The translations under genes and the position numbers were made by a program. DNA of 6,470 bases from JALYIM01 sp040003205 (lineage in GTDB: Bacteria > Acidobacteriota > Terriglobia > Terriglobales > Acidobacteriaceae). Position 1 is the first letter of the stretch; every line of letters starts with the position of its first letter. Below, in pieces: positions 6,104 through 6,470 of this stretch. The stretch spans positions 1 to 6,470 of the forward strand of contig JBDUDA010000175.1 in assembly GCA_040003205.1 (NCBI GenBank), given 5' to 3'. The notes beneath the pieces are model-generated. The model worked only from the letters and a program-made list of their open reading frames with translations. It had not been told where the DNA came from and did no database searches.

Positions 6104-6470
6104 ATGAAGACGGTCACAGTGCTGGAAAAAGAACTTGAGCTCTACAAAAGCAGAACGCCTAAGTCAAAGGCTGCGTGGGAGAAAGCTTCCCATGTAATGC
6201 CAATGGGCACAGCTAGCAATTCTCGCATGTACGCCCCCTACCCCCTGTTTATCGCACGCGCCGAAGGATCAAAAGTTTGGGACGTCGATGGTAATGAGTA
6301 CATTGACCATAACCTGTCTTTTGGGGCTCTCGTTGTAGGGCACCGGCATCCTGTGGTGATAAAGGCTGTTGCTGATCAGCTCCTATCCGGCACCATGTAC
6401 GGCATGTCTCATGCACCGGAAGCTGATCTGGCGGAAGAGATTTGCCGTCGCTACCCGTTTGCGGACCGGG
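6104..6470 (+). CDS. Class III aminotransferase, glutamate-1-semialdehyde-aminomutase-like (partial, C-terminus beyond right edge)
   Basis: The frame is open for 122 codons to the window end with no stop. The N-terminal region matches PLP-dependent class III aminotransferases of the GSA-aminomutase type: PLFIARAEGSKVWDVDGNEYID (residues 47-68), then LSFGALVVGHRHPVVIKAV (71-89) and a helix with PEADLAEEI (105-113). The PLP lysine and most of the active site are outside the window. It probably is not the housekeeping HemL: the usual IPGGVNSPVR segment reads VMPMGTASNSR (31-41), and an extra charged stretch of about 20 residues precedes the conserved region. It lies divergently beside a peptide-synthesis operon, so a role in making an amino-group precursor or tailoring the product is plausible; the substrate is unknown. 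The start is supported by AGGGGG (6087-6092), 11 nt before the ATG. Confidence 0.88.
   Translation, partial: MKTVTVLEKELELYKSRTPKSKAAWEKASHVMPMGTASNSRMYAPYPLFIARAEGSKVWDVDGNEYIDHNLSFGALVVGHRHPVVIKAVADQLLSGTMYGMSHAPEADLAEEICRRYPFADR

Overview
The window looks like one end of a bacterial secondary-metabolite (non-ribosomal peptide) gene cluster. Base composition is slightly above half GC by eye. Genes are tightly packed within the operon, with purine-rich Shine-Dalgarno sites before most of them. No phylogenetic marker is present, so the host is uncertain. The NRPS style and moderate GC would fit a soil bacterium such as an acidobacterium, or a cyanobacterium, but this is only an impression.

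Layout. Four genes lie on the minus strand and are read from right to left. The first is an acyl-CoA dehydrogenase-type flavoprotein (4383-5522). It is followed after 27 bases by a stand-alone NRPS adenylation enzyme (2835-4355), whose end overlaps by 8 bases a stand-alone peptidyl carrier protein (2585-2842). After a 351-354 base gap comes the start of a large NRPS (2230 down to base 1, continuing outside the window) with a condensation domain and most of an adenylation domain. On the plus strand, after a 581-base intergenic region, a class III (glutamate-1-semialdehyde-aminomutase-like) aminotransferase starts at 6104 and runs off the right edge. Both edge genes lack a stop codon inside the window.

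How the genes work together. The flavoprotein, adenylation enzyme and carrier protein form the classic trio that loads L-proline on a carrier protein and oxidises it. It is the PltF/PltL/PltE set of pyoluteorin, the RedM/RedO/RedW set of prodiginines, or the related AnaC/AnaD/AnaB set of anatoxin. The specificity residues read by hand from the stand-alone adenylation enzyme, D-L-F-Y-L-A-L-V-C-K, agree with the prolyl code of these ligases. The expected product is pyrrole-2-carboxyl-S-carrier protein, or a partly oxidised pyrroline form. The NRPS adenylation domain reads D-L-T-K-V-G-H-V-G, almost the code known for aspartate. A simple model is a pyrrole-carbonyl starter passed to an aspartate-loading first module. 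The complication is that the condensation domain has lost both histidines of its HHxxxDG motif (PALSADV instead), so it may not do ordinary condensation. The divergent aminotransferase may supply an amino-group building block, but its substrate cannot be read.

The two larger non-coding stretches hold no recognisable RNA gene, mobile element or CRISPR array. The right one has a 17-base dyad and weak promoter-like sequences before the aminotransferase.
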